Under the pieces are notes generated by a model. It searched no databases and was not told the origin of the DNA. It saw nothing but the letters and a program-made list of their open reading frames with translations. This document shows positions 1-14,587 of a DNA stretch of 64,000 bases, one piece after another (position 1 is the stretch's first letter; each line of letters begins with the position of its first letter). The DNA is taken from assembly GCF_024868665.1 (NCBI RefSeq), contig NC_079891.1, positions 22,320,946 through 22,384,945 on the forward strand. The letters are read 5' to 3'. A program made the translations under genes and the position numbers. The stretch is from Triplophysa rosa (lineage: Eukaryota > Chordata > Actinopteri > Cypriniformes > Nemacheilidae).

Positions 1-350
1 GTTCTTCTTATAGGATTCGCTTAAGAAAACCATTCGGTAAATAATGTTTAAGAAGTCATGGGCGTGTAAAAAATACTTTTAAACTTAGCTAACCAACACT
101 TTATCTTTAGAGAAGACTAGACCTTTATGTCAGATTTGAAAATATCACGTCAGGAATTGTATATAATAGGGATGGTAGGTTTCTGTTGAAACCGTTCGGC
201 TCATATGATATATCGCTGACTGTAGAACAAACGTTGTGTTTGTAGGGTCTATTCTAACGTTTGAATAAATTCTTCAGTTGTTATATGACTTGATCAAAGC
301 CTAAATTTAACACGCTCATCAGTTCATTTATGTTTGTTTCGCTTGCACAG

Positions 351-3300
351 GCTCCTCTCATGAGGATGACAAGTCTCCCAGTCATGTCAGCTTCAACTTT
401 ATGGTGCCAAAGAAGGAAATCAGTATGGTCCCTGATATGGGCAAATGGAAAAGATCACAGGTATAGCATGCAACCAAAGTCACATCTTTTTTGTGTCACG
501 TGGCAGATTAGCTCATGTTTGTGCTGTCCTGTTATGTGTAAGTAGGCATATGCAGACTACATGGGATTCATTCTAACCCTGAACGAAGGTGTGAAGAGAA
601 AGAAACTTACCTGTGAATACCAGGTGTCTGAGGTGAGTCATGTTGTCCTGGTGATCACTACACTGCAGTATTTTTATCTGTGTTGTTGCTGATAATACAT
701 AGAAAATTCATTGATCAGTGTTTATAATTTTGCTTGTATGCTTTTTTGCTGCTAGACAGTGGAGAAGTTACTCAATATGTTGGGAACGCTGGATCGCTGG
801 ATCGATGAGACGCCACCAGTTGACCAGCCTTCTCGCTTTGGCAATAAAGCTTATCGCACTTGGTATGCCAAACTAGACCAGGTAAGCATTCAGTTTGTGA
901 CCTGGAGCTTCATGCATATTCATTTGCTCTCATTTTTTCTATGTGATGTACATGGCCAGTGTTTACCTTCAAACTCTGTTAACCTCTTTTGGAATTAATT
1001 CTTGACTTCTGGCAAAAGGGGCCAAGAAAGGCAAACTATAAGTTTACAGTACAGTCAAAATCAGTCTGTTTCGTCTTCATTCAACAGCCAGTTCTTAAAG
1101 TAAACGATTACAATGTTCAAGACAGATACCAATACTAACTGAGTGTAGTATTATTTCCCAAATTTACTCTCGTTTTGCAGGAGGCTAGAGATCACAGTGC
1201 AGTGTTTAAATGAGGGAACTAGTCATGTGTTTACTTTTGCATAGTACTGTAACAGTTTCAGAGCAACAGGTTTGTTTTTGTGCAGGAGGCGGAGTCTCTG
1301 GTCACTGCTGTTCTCCCATCAGACCGTCAAGATGCGGCTCCAGAGATAGCCGTGTACCTGAAGGAGTCTGTAGGCAACTCTACCAGGATTGATTATGGCA
1401 CAGGTTTGTTTGTGTGTATACAATGCATATGTTATGAGGGCATCTCTGTGTGTTCCTAGTCTGTTGTAAAGATATCTGAGATTTATGTATTATTTATTTA
1501 CATTTATTCATTTGGCAGACGCTTTAGTAGGAGTAGGAGAGCATATAAACATTTTGTCAACACGCTAGTTTACAAGGCCATGCTACTAGGGGGATTAAAG
1601 CTGGAGTAAGCAAAGGAGAGAATGAACAACAAGATTTATTTTGTTTTTTAGACAGACAGTTATTGGTTAGTCAAATAAATGCGGAACAGGTATGTTTTGA
1701 GCTGTTTTTTTAAAGTTGTGAAGGATGCTGCATTTCGGGTGGAGGCTGGTAGTTCATTCCACCACAGGGGAACCGAATGAGTAAAGGTTTTGCAAGCGAT
1801 TTGGTGCCTCGCTGTGATGAAACAACCAGGCGTCGCTCATTTTCAGACCGAAGATGACGGGAGGTGATGTAGTTTTACTAAATAAAAATAATCAGCAAAT
1901 ATACATGAACTACGCTTTAAAAATACTCCGCACCAGTGTTTTTATGAGAATATATCTAAAGGTCAGAGATTGAATGCTGGTTTTAGGAATTCCCACTAGA
2001 GGGTGCTGTTGAAACACCAATTTGATTGAGACAACAAGTTATGAAGATTTTCCAATGTGTTTTGTTTGATCATTTTCTTTTATATCCTATTTACAATCAA
2101 AAGCTACCTATAAAAAGTAGTAATTGTGTTATTAAAATGTGTTAAGCATGCGTGTTAAAAAACAGTATGTGTGTGTGCAGGTCACGAGGCCGCATTTGCT
2201 GCTTTCCTCTGCTGTCTTTGTAAGGTGGCAGCTTTGCACCCGGACGATCAGCTGGCCATCGTATTTAAAGTGTTTGACAAGTTGGTGGATCTTCCTATGT
2301 TGATTTTTGTTTTTAATGTAACGCGCAATGTTATCGCATCTATTAATCGTTATCAAACAAAATAAGTTCTTTATTAAACCAGTATAATTGATTACCAAAA
2401 TCAGTGGGTTAGCACAACATTGCTGATTTTTAATTTTTTAACACTTACTGTGATTTTAAAATGCTTTTACAATGTGGTTTCATCATATTGGTAATAGTTT
2501 GATAAGGGTTGTATAAACTCATATACACCTAAACATGCGCTGTGATCGACTGGCTTAGGTATCTATGTGTGATGCGCAAACTCCAGAAAACGTATAGGAT
2601 GGAGCCAGCTGGAAGCCAAGGTGTATGGGGTCTTGACGACTTCCAGTTTCTTCCCTTCATATGGGGAAGCTCACAGCTTATAGGTAACTGTTTAATTTAT
2701 TTTGGCAATTTTACGTTTAGATTTATCAATGTCTGTTGCTGCATTGACTCCTGGTTTATTCTTTAATAAGAGATAAATGTTTTTTATGCATAGGTAAATA
2801 AAAATGAGGCTTTAAAAGTGGGACAAATCAGCTCACCAAGAATATTTTATTACTATGAAAGTTAGCCCTGCCTGAGCCAAATCAATTACTGTATTTTAGA
2901 TGGTCAAATCCTTATTCACTCTAGCTGGGAGACACCTGGTGGTCACATTGAGTAACTATGTTGTGTTAATTAACCTTTTGTGCATTAGACCACCCAACCC
3001 TGGAGCCCAGGCACTTTGTGGATGAGAAAGTTGTAAACGAGTACCACCAGGACAACATGTTTCTCGATTGCATTAAATTCATCAATGAGGTGTGTATGGC
3101 ATGGCAACCTCTTACAATTTTTATTTAAATACGAAGCCTATTTTTCCCATTGATGTGAGGTTGCAGCACACAATTGCCCTCAATGTACTTTCAACATCCA
3201 GTTTTAGACCAGATTGGGGCACACATTTATTTGATCAGAGATTGGATGACTCTGGTGTATACACAAAAAAATGTATTCAAATAAATATATAAAAATGTGG

Positions 3301-6047
3301 CCTGGTATATGGTTTGTGAACCCTGGTATGTTTTGATTCTCATACGAAGACAGTTTCTGTATCTATTTCAATATTGTTCGCTAGCGAAGTCATTTTATTT
3401 ATTAAGCTGTATCATTTAGTGAAACAGCTTGAACAGAGACTTTCAGGGATGGGAGAGAGTTGCAAACAAACTCTTGTTCGGACCAAGCAGTCTAAAAAGT
3501 TTGAAAGCGACCTGTAGCTGTCTGTCTGTTTCTCTCTCTTAGGGAGGTTGTGTTTGGACTCCACTCACATGAGTCATTTCCTTCCTTCCCTCCACGTTGT
3601 TGTGAATCACTACTTGGGGCCCCTAGGGCCCACCCCCTCCTTTCTCTTTCCTTTCCTCTCTCTCTTTTTCCACTCTTCTTTTTTTCTTTTTTCTTTCCCT
3701 CCATTCCTCTACGAGAGGCTAGTGGGTCACTGGAAAGTCCAGCATGATGAGGGCAGTCTGAGAATCTGTGTGTGTGTGTGTATGAAAAAAAGCCACACAA
3801 CTCTACCATTCATAAACTTCTCTTTCCCAAGGGCAGCCCCCCCGCCCCCTTCCTTGTAAATTCTAATGAATAGCCTCATAGTACAGTGACTTGATGGTGA
3901 TAATCACATTACAAATATTACAGTATTATTAAGAATCCGTTTCTGATAACCCCAGTATTATGTTTGAGCATATGCTATTGATATTCTTTTTATTAAATAA
4001 CTGGGCAGTTTTATGTTGATAAACTCCCAGTTTAGGTAATTTTAGTGGGTTTTAGTGGCTCTAGTATGATAGTATAAGAGTTGCATATTATTTAATATGT
4101 TTGACTTTAATGTTTTTATAGTTAACTAATAGTAGAAACAACCACTTTCATAAACACAGTTATATTGATGTTTACTTGCTGCTGTGTTGAACTCATGTAA
4201 TTGCTAAATTCAATTTAATCCCCTTGATTTTTCTTTGTCTGTTTTTTCTGTTTCTGTACACTTTGTGTATAGTCAACTTTGCAAGGTTATATGTGCATGC
4301 AGTTCTAAAAGAGCTTTTCTGGGTTTTTGCTTGTTTGAGCTAAGAGTTTAATCTTTCATTATCTTTATTATGAATAAACAATATTTTAATGTAATTACGC
4401 TATTAACTACATTTATTATTAATCCATGATAAAAATATAATAAAAATTATTCCAGGGGTTTTGCATGATTTCCGTACACCTGAGATCAGTAAGGAAAAAG
4501 CAACACAACTTTGTATTTTTTATGATTTGCTTTTGTGCCATTGATAGTTGAGTATAGGGATGGCGCTTCAGTTTTGCTTTTTTACTAATTGTACGTTTTA
4601 GTACCATTTGCATTGTACAAATTTATATGAAATCTCAAAATAGTTACACATCCCTGTGAGACCAGGCTTGGATTTCATATTGCTCCAATCCATCTTTTAG
4701 TTTGCAAATTTTGTCCTAAATTTGCGTCATCTTACATCATATTGTTCATGTTTTTATGTTCTGTTCTTCAGATGAAAACAGGCCCTTTTGCTGAACACTC
4801 TAACCAGCTTTGGAACATCAGCGATGTTCCTTCCTGGTCCAAAGTCAATCAAGGTCTCATAAGAATGTACAAGGCAGAAGTAAGTATCATGGTATGATGA
4901 AAACTATGACAGCAATACAAGCATAGTGTGATACTGACTCAGTTGGTAATAAACACTGCCGGTTAAAAAGTAGGATTGTAAAGCTTCATCTAGTTTCACT
5001 GTCATTTGAACAGAATCTGAAATACTGGACAAGAAAGAGTTAATTGAGTAAGCATGTGTGTTTGGGGGAAGAACAAAGTGCCCCACCCCCTCATCCAAAG
5101 CCCACATCCTGTGTTGTTGAGAAGATGCCTGTGTTCCCTCCCCCTTCTCTCCCCTGTGCAGAGCAGGGCTGAGGGGCCAGTCTGTCTGCAAATTCCCCTC
5201 CTCCTCCCCTCTCTCTCTCACCCTCTCTGTCTTTCCCCACCCCCGTATATATCACACTCTTGTTCTCTCTCTTTGACTGTGTTAGCCCAGTGTGCCAGGG
5301 ACATATGACTTTTGCAAAAGCTTAGAGATAGTATCAAAGTTACAAAATGTGAAGTTATATTTTTATTTATCTTATAATAATGCACATTGACATTCAGTTA
5401 TAAAACACACAATTTGACATTCTTATATACTGTAATACATGCTGAGACACTTTACTTTCTTGCTTCCATTAGTCTCTGATGCAACCTGTCCAATTTATTC
5501 AGAGTTTTACATTATATCAAACCAGAAACTGCTTTACACATTTACCTTTACCTGGAGAAGACCTATGACCTTGTAGTTACCCTACTATTACTAGTGTCAA
5601 TTTATTTGAGTCTTCCCTTTTAAAATAAAACAAAGATATTTTACTACTAACGTAGAAAAATGTTGCAGCAGGAAATAAACACTTAAACACATAATAAACA
5701 CAATAAACACTCCTAACGTTGTGTTCACTGATTTGTCTAAGTGTTACATGTATAATTGGACACAATTGTGTTTTGTATGTGTTCACTGTCGCTTGAGTCC
5801 ACAAAAAGGTTTTTGGGATAGAAAGCCATGAGATATTATTTTAGTTTCTTGTTTTGTGTCTTATTCAACTTGCCATGGCAAATGTAGCAAATCTTTTGAA
5901 ATGTAGCAAATCCATTCACTTGCAGCAGACGTTTTCTGATACAAACCAACTCCCTTTCTGTTGCGCTTACAGTGTCTAGAAAAATTCCCAGTCATCCAGC
6001 ATTTCAAGTTTGGCAGCCTGCTTTCCATCCAGCCAGTCAAACCGTGA
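351..6047 (+). CDS. ptpa: Serine/threonine-protein phosphatase 2A activator (PTPA), 5'-partial, nine exons
   Basis: PTPA is a cytosolic and nuclear chaperone-like activator of PP2A, acting with ATP to load the catalytic subunit. Nine exons join in frame: 351-460, 546-632, 756-881, 1286-1403, 2181-2280, 2559-2683, 2989-3089, 4772-4879 and 5973-6047, the last ending in TGA. All introns have GT and AG ends and compatible phases. Together they give about 315 residues, so only the short first coding exon is missing upstream. Hallmarks include [11 protein letters not shown] (exon 1 here), [20 protein letters not shown] (756-881), [17 protein letters not shown] (1286-1403), the family signature [19 protein letters not shown] (2559-2683), and [11 protein letters not shown] (4772-4879). 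No internal stop or frameshift is seen, so the gene looks functional. Exon 1 and the promoter are not visible in bases 1-350. The identification is very secure. Confidence 0.97.
1494..1875 (-). repeat. Intronic interspersed repeat in ptpa
   Basis: This lies in the intron between exons 1286-1403 and 2181-2280. It opens with the reverse of the teleost SINE-type tail (CATTTGGCAGACGCTT, about 1510). It continues with a motif block (GTAGTTCATTCCACCACAGG, about 1750) that is commonly dispersed in fish genomes. It resembles the longer copy at 34741-35280. No coding frame is seen and the family name is not known to me. Confidence 0.55.
3590..3725. repeat. Pyrimidine-rich low-complexity tract in a ptpa intron
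   Basis: The intron 3090-4771 contains a long C/T-dominated stretch (CTCTTTCCTTTCCTCTC-type). A similar one sits in the next intron at 5095-5275. Both open reading frames across them are compositional artefacts. Confidence 0.7.
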
Positions 6048-6204
6048 GAGACAAGAAGAATACACACGCTGTCAGTGAGCACCACCAAAACTCCCGACTT
6101 CATATGAAACCTCTTCAGTCCCACTCAACTCCTATTTACAAACCGTAATGTGCATCTTCTACTCCAGAGGTACTTTGTTTTGCTCCTGAAGATCTACTTT
6201 CCTC

Positions 6205-6320
6205 TATAGTTCAATTCCAACCCTGCTTTTAATACACCCTAACTATAATTTTGGTGTGAAACCGGAGACCTTGATTAACCGGTTCAGGAGTGGTTGAGTT
6301 GAACTATAGTTTGCAGGTTC
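6205..6320. repeat. Possible short interspersed element in the ptpa 3' flank
   Basis: The stretch begins TAGTTCAATTCCAACCCTGC and ends with TGAGTTGAACTATAGTTTGC, which gives short imperfect inverted ends. It contains CCTTGATTAACCGGTTCAGG, a phrase I associate with dispersed teleost repeats. It lies within 300 bp of the ptpa stop and so may be part of the 3' UTR. Family not identified. Confidence 0.35.
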
Positions 6321-7058
6321 AGGTCTTCAGGTTCAAGATGGAACTGCCCCGTTCCACAGAATCTACAAGATATGCATATGACGTAGACCCCACCTCTGAT
6401 GGCGATACCGCGCAAATCCTAATTGATGCAAGTTGTTTGTATAGCTTGTATTCATTGGATCTGTTTCTTGCAAGCAGGAAGTCAAACTGCTCCTCAGACA
6501 CCGTGAACTCTCTCGATGCAGTCATGCACACACATTTTCATCTGGATTGGCATTTATATTTATGTATGTGTAAGTAAATAACAGAAATTGTCACAATGAA
6601 TGGTTTAAGGCTTGGTTTTGGTTTATTGTGCAGGGTTCCATTTTCAAAGATCTGCAACAACTGAACAAAGATGTGTGTCTCAGAAAGCACTTTTACTGAA
6701 CCTATTAGTGTAAGTTGTTGTTCAGTTATCAGGCATGTATTGGCTGTAAATGATTTCGCTAAAAGTGTCATTTTACCTGTGTAAAAAGACAATAAGTTGT
6801 CAGCCATTTACGTCTCACTTTATTTTGCTATGCCTAATTCATTTACATTCAACTGAAAAAAGTACAACTGCAAAACAATGGCATTGCGTGTATATATGTT
6901 ACCGAAAGTTTTAGTTGATACTGAGGGTTTATAGTTTTTACAGTTATTTGTAGCTAATTCCGTAGACTTCTATTTGACAGGTTAAAGCAAAAAAGCGATT
7001 CAGCCATCATGCTAAAGTAGCATGAATTTTATTTAATTTCTAAACTGTGTTCTTTGTA

Positions 7059-7064
7059 AATAAA
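7059..7064 (+). terminator. Candidate ptpa poly(A) signal AATAAA
   Basis: This is the first canonical AATAAA I see downstream of the ptpa stop codon, implying a 3' UTR of about 1 kb. Further AATAAA hexamers at 7202 and 7429 are alternatives. Transcript data are not available to me, so the choice is a guess among these. Confidence 0.35.
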
Positions 7065-7769
7065 TGGTTTGAACATATTTCAAAACCCGCCAACAAAGAC
7101 TATGATCACTCTACAAAGAACAGTCAGTGGTTGAGTCTTTACTAAAAATACATAAACGGTCCAAATCTTTTGATACACGACTGCTTTAAGAAATGGGAAA
7201 AAATAAATAAGAATGCAATTTTACGTAGACACGTGATGATGGATGTCCTGGATTACAAATTCACACAGATTACAAGTTTTTTTAAAATGAGAGTAACGTT
7301 GAAACTATCCATTATTAGGCCAATCTAAACCCTGTTTATTTATTTTAAGGACCTGGGTTAAACATTTCAAGATCTTTCCTAGAGCCTGGATGACTTTTTA
7401 ATTGTAGGATAGAAGATTACAGTGGAAAAATAAAATCTACAGTGCTTTTATAAAGTGACAAAAACGTCTTGTCGGTGTTTATAAAACAGTATTTATTTTA
7501 CTCCGTATAAATCATATGGTATTTTTCTGTTGTAACAATCATTTTATTCTGCCTCCCTGACACATTTAAGTTTTAACTTAAACCTTTTTTGTGGCTATTT
7601 GCAGAGGCTTTCAACAAATAACGTTGATTCAACCTAACCCTTTTATTTAATGTATTACCAAATAATTAAAATGTGTTCCCTCATTGCAACGTCATACAAT
7701 CTACAAATAAGTGAACTTCCTTGAATTTCTAGGAAAATTATGTGATGACAAACTGATAAAAACAAAGCT

Positions 7770-7818
7770 TGAATGCACGCTTATGATAAAAGCATCTGCT
7801 AAATGCATAAATGTAAAT
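7770..7818 (+). repeat. SINE 3'-tail remnant
   Basis: The phrase TGATAAAAGCATCTGCTAAA followed by TGCATAAATGTAAAT matches the conserved 3' tail of tRNA-derived fish SINEs, as at 26834-26877. No promoter boxes precede it, so it is a tail-only fragment. Confidence 0.55.
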
Positions 7819-7959
7819 ATCTCTTTTTTTTTTACAGTAATTTAGTATCTTGCTATTTCAATTGAGATTTTTTAAAACCTTTTATCTACACAGTGATGTA
7901 CTGTGTAACTTCAGCTACAGTGTAGGTAGGAGCACAGAAGGCTCTATATTTTGAGTCGA

Positions 7960-9040
7960 GTCATTTTCATAAAGAAGGCAAATTTAGCATCTGCCCAGTC
8001 ACTGTCATCCAACCGCCTCCCTGTGAAACTCAGCGCAGCTTGCTGAGTAACTGACACAAACGCAAACGGCCGAATTTACCCTTCCACCGCATCCCCCCAA
8101 CCCATTCAGTTGTATTCAAACGCAGGCTCCATTGCTGAGTTCAACAGGCGCAGATGACATAAAATAAGATTAAAGTCGTGCCTTTGATGTATTTGATGTT
8201 TCAACCGAGCCCGTCTCACAAGGAGCTGCTCATTATGGGAACGAACTGGGTAAACAAAAAGCATATTTAATATGTATCATGTACACCGGTTAACGGAACA
8301 AGCGCTTTCTGTGTTTAATGTACTTCATTGGTGTATAATTGATGGGGCACGGATCCTTCTAAGGCGTTAAATGAGAAAATATCTCCATTAATTTCATGCA
8401 CGCGCTGTCCGTGGTAGCATTTCCCGCCGTCGCCACGCGGAGGAGCTCGCCATACACCAAAGACTACATTGTACCTTGCCTGACAAAAAAATAAACGAAT
8501 GCACAAAAGGTCTAACGCCTTTTGGAAAATATATTTAGCAGTGTTAACTTAGACATTTTTCCCAGATATTCAGATCCGATCAGTAATGAAGTAAACTCTT
8601 TTCCACTCGATGTATTGCCGAAATTGATTTAACCTTGTTGAATCATCCGGCTATTTAACGGACGTGTCTCTCGCAACAGAAACCAAGCTATATGCAACCG
8701 TATTACACATTAGCACGGTTTTCCGATACCTGGCCATAATATACATAATACACCGTGCGACCGAATTACCTGCGGTATTTAAATATGCGCAAAGCAGCTA
8801 AATTAGTCGTCGAAAATAGCCAACATAACGACTGGATAACAGCCTATGTACGTTGGACGTTGATGGTGTCGGGTGTACTGCGGTATCTCAGATTGAGAGG
8901 AGTCGAGAGGTTTCGGCTAGAGATGAGAGAGAGAGAGAGACCAGAGAGAGGACAGGGAGGGGAGGGGTGGAGGGGGTTGCAGGGAGCAGCGGATTCGAGG
9001 TCAGCCCGAGGTGCCGCTACATAGGCGCTCTAATACCTTC
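7960..9040. other. CpG-richer intergenic block between ptpa and ier5l
   Basis: This interval is visibly richer in CG dinucleotides than its AT-rich surroundings, for example CGCCGTCGCCACGCGGAGGA near 8425. It includes a short GA array at about 8927-8960. No gene model with convincing codon use or splice sites is apparent. It could be an unannotated non-coding transcript start or a regulatory block for ier5l. This is inference only. Confidence 0.3.
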
Positions 9041-9767
9041 ATTCATTGATTTGAAGAACACCACCATGTGGCATACAGCAGAGATAACACAGTCTGCAAC
9101 TTTAGCAAGAGTTTCTGGCTAAAAAATGAGCGTGCCTTGAACACAGTGCCCCCCCCAACAGAACGTGACGTGTCTCAGGCAATACAGTGTAAACTAAGAT
9201 TGTTTCAGGGCAGTTCAGAACTTTTTTTTACACATTTGATTATATTATCTTTGTTTCAACACCATGTTTTAGCTTTTTAATGGTCTTATTCTCATATATG
9301 GAAAATACTCTCTTCTCATTAGTCTGCCTATTCTTGGCCTGCAGGTTACAGTGTAAAATCCCACCGGCCATGGCATACATCTAAAATTAAATTTCACGTG
9401 TTCCAAAAACAGGTAAACAATGGTGTGGATATTCATTTGGGATTTAAAGTTTGCCCATGCATTTGAGCCACTTTTTTGTGGTCAATTTAGAGAGCTTACT
9501 ATTTAGTTTTGTTCCAGCTTATGAATTCTACCTTAGATGTTCAAAACAGCCATATGGCAAAGAGCTCACTGTGAGCAACAGCTGTACAAATGATGTTGTG
9601 CAAGTATATAACCATTTAAATGTTATATTGTAATAACATTTCTAATATGTAATGTAAAGCTCCCAATAACAACAACAGGCCTACATTTCAAGGCAGCTGT
9701 GAGTGAATTCTTGGTTTATGAAATGGTGCAAAAGAGGAACAGAGGCAAATCAAAGTAAGTTTCATTT

Positions 9768-9773
9768 TTTATT
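9768..9773 (-). terminator. Candidate ier5l poly(A) signal
   Basis: On the minus strand this reads AATAAA, about 1.1 kb past the ier5l stop codon. The immediate-early family commonly has long 3' UTRs, so the distance is plausible. No closer canonical hexamer was seen on this strand. Confidence 0.4.
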
Positions 9774-10908
9774 AAGGTTATAAATTTTAAACAAATACCT
9801 TCTAAAACAGTTTTACCCGGTGATATACAATTTAATATGCACAAAAATACAAGAATACCAACAAAATATGGAGAATACGTCTGAAAACGTCTTTAATTCA
9901 TTACACATAGTGCTTATATAATGTGAGGACGTATGGCTAATTTATGAGATTGCCTTTTTAGAACAAAAGGTCTAACTTTGTAGAAAATAAAATCAAACCC
10001 ACAAAACCAAGCAAATGCTGGCATCATGAATTACTGTGAAGGCTAATTAATCAACTTTTTCTGGCTGATAACATTTCGGCGTGCATTGTGGGAGTTGTAG
10101 TGTTAATTAATGGCCCCAACGTTCAGTGTGATGAGGTGAGTGGCATAGGCGAACTACAAACATACTCAGAGGAACTGGAGCTGTAGGTCAGTGCAGTCAG
10201 CAAAACGCACCAGTCTTTGCCACTTTCAACAACACATTTCATAATACAGAAAAACAACAAACTAGACAGGGTGGGGGTTAAAATATTGCACCTTCATTAG
10301 CCTACGTGATTGCCTTGTCTGATATAACAAATGTTGTCTGTGTCTCTTCCTGTAGCTCTACATTTCCGTAAGCACGAGCTCAGATAGTCTTGTTGTTAGA
10401 GCCTTTCTTACTGAAACTGGTACGGTAAAATGTTATAAACGTGTTATCTGATGGCTGAGAACACTGTGCAGCGGTAGGCTATTCCGTTTGCAGCCTGTTA
10501 TTCCCAACATTACGTGGGTGATGTCATTTGACAATATATCTTTGTAAAAGTTCCTTGTGAGAGAAACTGGGAAAGGGGAGGAAAACAGAAACAATCCTCG
10601 AGCAAAACATTCAAAGACTTTCCATGTTTGTGGCCATAGCTAGCTAGCAGTCTGCGGTGGGTTTAAGGCAACGAAATTCAACTTCGTTAGATTAGTTCAA
10701 CCTTTAAAACGTGTGTAACATCGACATTTGTTTTAAAGGATACACCACGAGTGGCAGGCTACAACCACTGTTCGCCTCACCCCATAAAACGAAACTAAAA
10801 ACAAACCAAATAAAAACGCTTAAATAACTTTCTTGCAAAAATAAAAGTCAATTTGTCTTAGACTTTGTACAATTTCGTAAAGTATCTGCATTCTCATTAA
10901 CCACTGAG
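9774..10908 (-). other. Probable ier5l 3' UTR
   Basis: The interval between the ier5l stop and the candidate poly(A) signal holds no coding frame. It has some AU-rich patches, for example minus-strand ATTTA near 10820, of the kind seen in unstable immediate-early mRNAs. The extent depends on the poly(A) choice. Confidence 0.4.
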
Positions 10909-11865
<957 letters not shown>

Positions 11866-12000
11866 TTATTTTAGTCAGAATCACGATATTTCGTTCGGGG
11901 ACGCAGACTTAAGTCAGCCCTGTGGAGAAACATTGAACGCGGTCGCTTCTGCCTCACCATGAGATCGTAGGCAATCATTAGCCTGCGCCTGCTGCCATAG

Positions 12001-12110
12001 TATATATATGGCGAAGAAGTTTCCGCCCACTTTGTTTTCAACCAAACAGAGGCCGAGAATATCATTGAGTGGCAAGTAAATCCCACCCATAGGTTTCGAT
12101 CTTGTCCAAT
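12001..12110 (-). promoter_or_regulatory. ier5l core promoter (TATA, GC box, CCAAT)
   Basis: On the minus strand, upstream of ier5l, a TATATATA box lies at 12001-12008. A GGGCGG GC box lies at 12023-12028 and an inverted CCAAT (ATTGG) at 12106-12110. Between the TATA and GC boxes is GGAAACTTCTTC, which holds a GAAnnTTC pair resembling half of a heat-shock element. Transcription would start near 11975, leaving a 5' UTR of about 170 nt. The order and spacing fit an inducible TATA promoter. Confidence 0.65.
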
Positions 12111-12974
12111 CAGAAATAGGCGGTTCTTCTGTGCTATTCAAATTCCAAACTGACTTTACCAAACAGGAATGTTCTCATGAGGCGCATTGTAGTGCGCGGT
12201 CTTGTCATGTGCGCTACTTGAGGGATGAGAAACAAATTCACAGAAACAATTTGTGTAAAAGGTACAAGTATTAAAAATAGTAAGTTAATACAACATGTAT
12301 TACAACACCTTGTATTTGTTACAACACTCTTGCCTCACAGTTTTTATCAAACAAATTTAAAATGAAATGTACTCGGTTTTTAGAAAGCAACATTTTAACC
12401 TAAATATAACGTCACAACATAGCAATAAATACAACCCTTGGTTACAAATAATGTAAATATTTAAGAGAAAGACTACATAAGAAAGAAAGACTATAGATGT
12501 AACAGAGGTTTCAACTTCACACTGAATACTAAGTAGTAATATGTATACAGCAAAATCGCCAGTGTTAAAAAAGGTCAAGAGTGTGATTGTAAAAGGTTGA
12601 GAGTGTGGATTATATACACTGTGTGTGTTAATTTGACTTTTTTAACATTGGGGATTTTAATGTTATAGAAAATATCTACACCTATTGAATAAAAATCATG
12701 CAAAGACATGCATGCAGATATTCATTGTGAAGTGAACATAATATTATTGTTAATAATTAATTTGTTGTTTAATTTAATTTGAAAATGGTTCATGTTTGTT
12801 AAAGTATGTTTAAATATAATTGGGGACATTTTAAATAAACATTACATTTATAGTGTACATTTTATGTCAATAAACATAAGAAAGTGAAGTTTTTAAATAC
12901 AGTTAAGGTTCCATATAAATTAGTGCATCTGGGTTGATATTTACAAAGATATTCAAGTTTGCTCAGAAGCTATA

Positions 12975-13092
12975 ATCTCAGCACAGATACTGACAGTATC
13001 TGATACCACGTTGGCAGCTAAAACGTATGGGTTCAGTTCCTTACTTGAATGTAATTTACTTTGGATAAAAGTATCTGCCCAATGTGTAAATA
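12975..13092 (+). repeat. Degenerate tRNA-derived SINE
   Basis: A weak B-box-like GGGTTCAGTTCC is at 13029-13040. About 20 bp later comes the tail phrase TTTGGATAAAAGTATCTGCC and AATGTGTAAAT. The layout matches the better copy at 26728-26877, though the A box is not recognisable. Confidence 0.45.
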
Positions 13093-13489
13093 GAAATAAG
13101 CAAAAATCCCAGAGTCAACGAGTTACATGCAGCTACTGTTAAACTGATGTATCCAGAGTTGCAGAACAGACTATTCTGCAGACTTTCACAAAGGACTGTG
13201 TCATAAATTTCAACATTTTTATAGTATGTTTTACCCAAACTTTTTTCCTTTTTACATTTAAACTCAACAATGTTTTCAGAAAGTACATTTGAATGACCCT
13301 ACTCTATGATATACATAAGCAACGTGCCCAATTCCTTCTTTTATTAAGATTTTTTATGATTTATGATGTTGCTACAATGCTGAAATTAATGCTCAATATC
13401 AAATTAGGTATGTGCATTTCAAACGTCTTCTGCATTCACTAATAGATCACAGCGGTGTTTGACAGAACCATGCAGATATTCCTGATCAT

Positions 13490-13634
<145 letters not shown>

Positions 13635-14334
13635 AGTGAGTGCTGAAGCTTACAACTCTGCATCTTGACAATGCCTCCAGAACATCCAAATCTTCACTAT
13701 CCACTGACAGCAAAAGAAATGAAAATCAATAAGCATATGTAACCATAGACTACCAAAACTACATTACAAGCATATGTGTTTCTGAAAGAATAGACAGAGA
13801 AAAATTATGATATAAAGAAGTTAAAGTTACACTTTATTTGAAAAGGGCATATTAAAATAGTTAAATATGGTATGACACAACTACAACCTAATGGACATTG
13901 TTTAGAGCACAAGCACAGTTTCCTATATTTTGTTGTGCTTGACAAAAGATTTTAGATGATACAATAAGTTACAATAACAGTAACATGTAACTGTTTAGAG
14001 ATATGATGAGTGAAATCTGATGATAAAAATGCACACTGAAGAAATTCATACAGATAGTTGCATTATACAGAAAATGTAAACTCCGATGTTCAGATCTGAG
14101 TTGTGAACAGTTTATACTGACTACCTTATAAATCTCCCAGTGCCGTGTCAATTTTGTCCTTTTCATGCAACACATATTTGTGCAGCAGTGCATCCATCCA
14201 CCTCATATTACTTTCACCAAGTTCTGAGCGGGAATAATAGTAAAGCCACTAACATCTTTGTTATATCAGGTCCCAAAGATGTTTTAGGACAGTTAAGTCA
14301 CATACATTTTATTAACCACAATTTATTAATATGA

Positions 14335-14587
14335 CTGTACTGCCCTGCAAAGGCAAAAGGCATTAACTTTACTTTGGGTCGAAATTTAGTTAATTATTTT
14401 TTTGGGACATTCAAGACCTCTTTTATCGTGTGGATTAGTATCTTGAGTAAATTTAATTGTTTTTTCAAGAAATAAATATCTTCAAAAAGTCAATGAGAAA
14501 ATAACAGGTAAAAATATTTAAAGGCATTTATCTCAGTTTCACACTCTAGCGAATAAGGTCTTTTGCCTTTTGTAGGGCAGTGTACAG
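14335..14587. mobile_element. Tc1/mariner-like MITE
   Basis: The two ends are inverted copies: CTGCCCTGCAAAGGCAAAAG on the left and, read in reverse, CTGCCCTACAAAAGGCAAAA on the right. Both are flanked by GTAC/GTAC with a TA dinucleotide. The element is about 250 bp and non-coding. The TA flank suggests a Tc1/mariner-type mobiliser. Confidence 0.7.

Noticed and set aside
1185..1212. Alternative ptpa exon at GAGGCTAGAGATCACAGTGC preceded by TTTTGCAG
   Set aside because: It meets a stop within ten codons and has no donor; the exon at 1286 restores the expected protein with correct phase.
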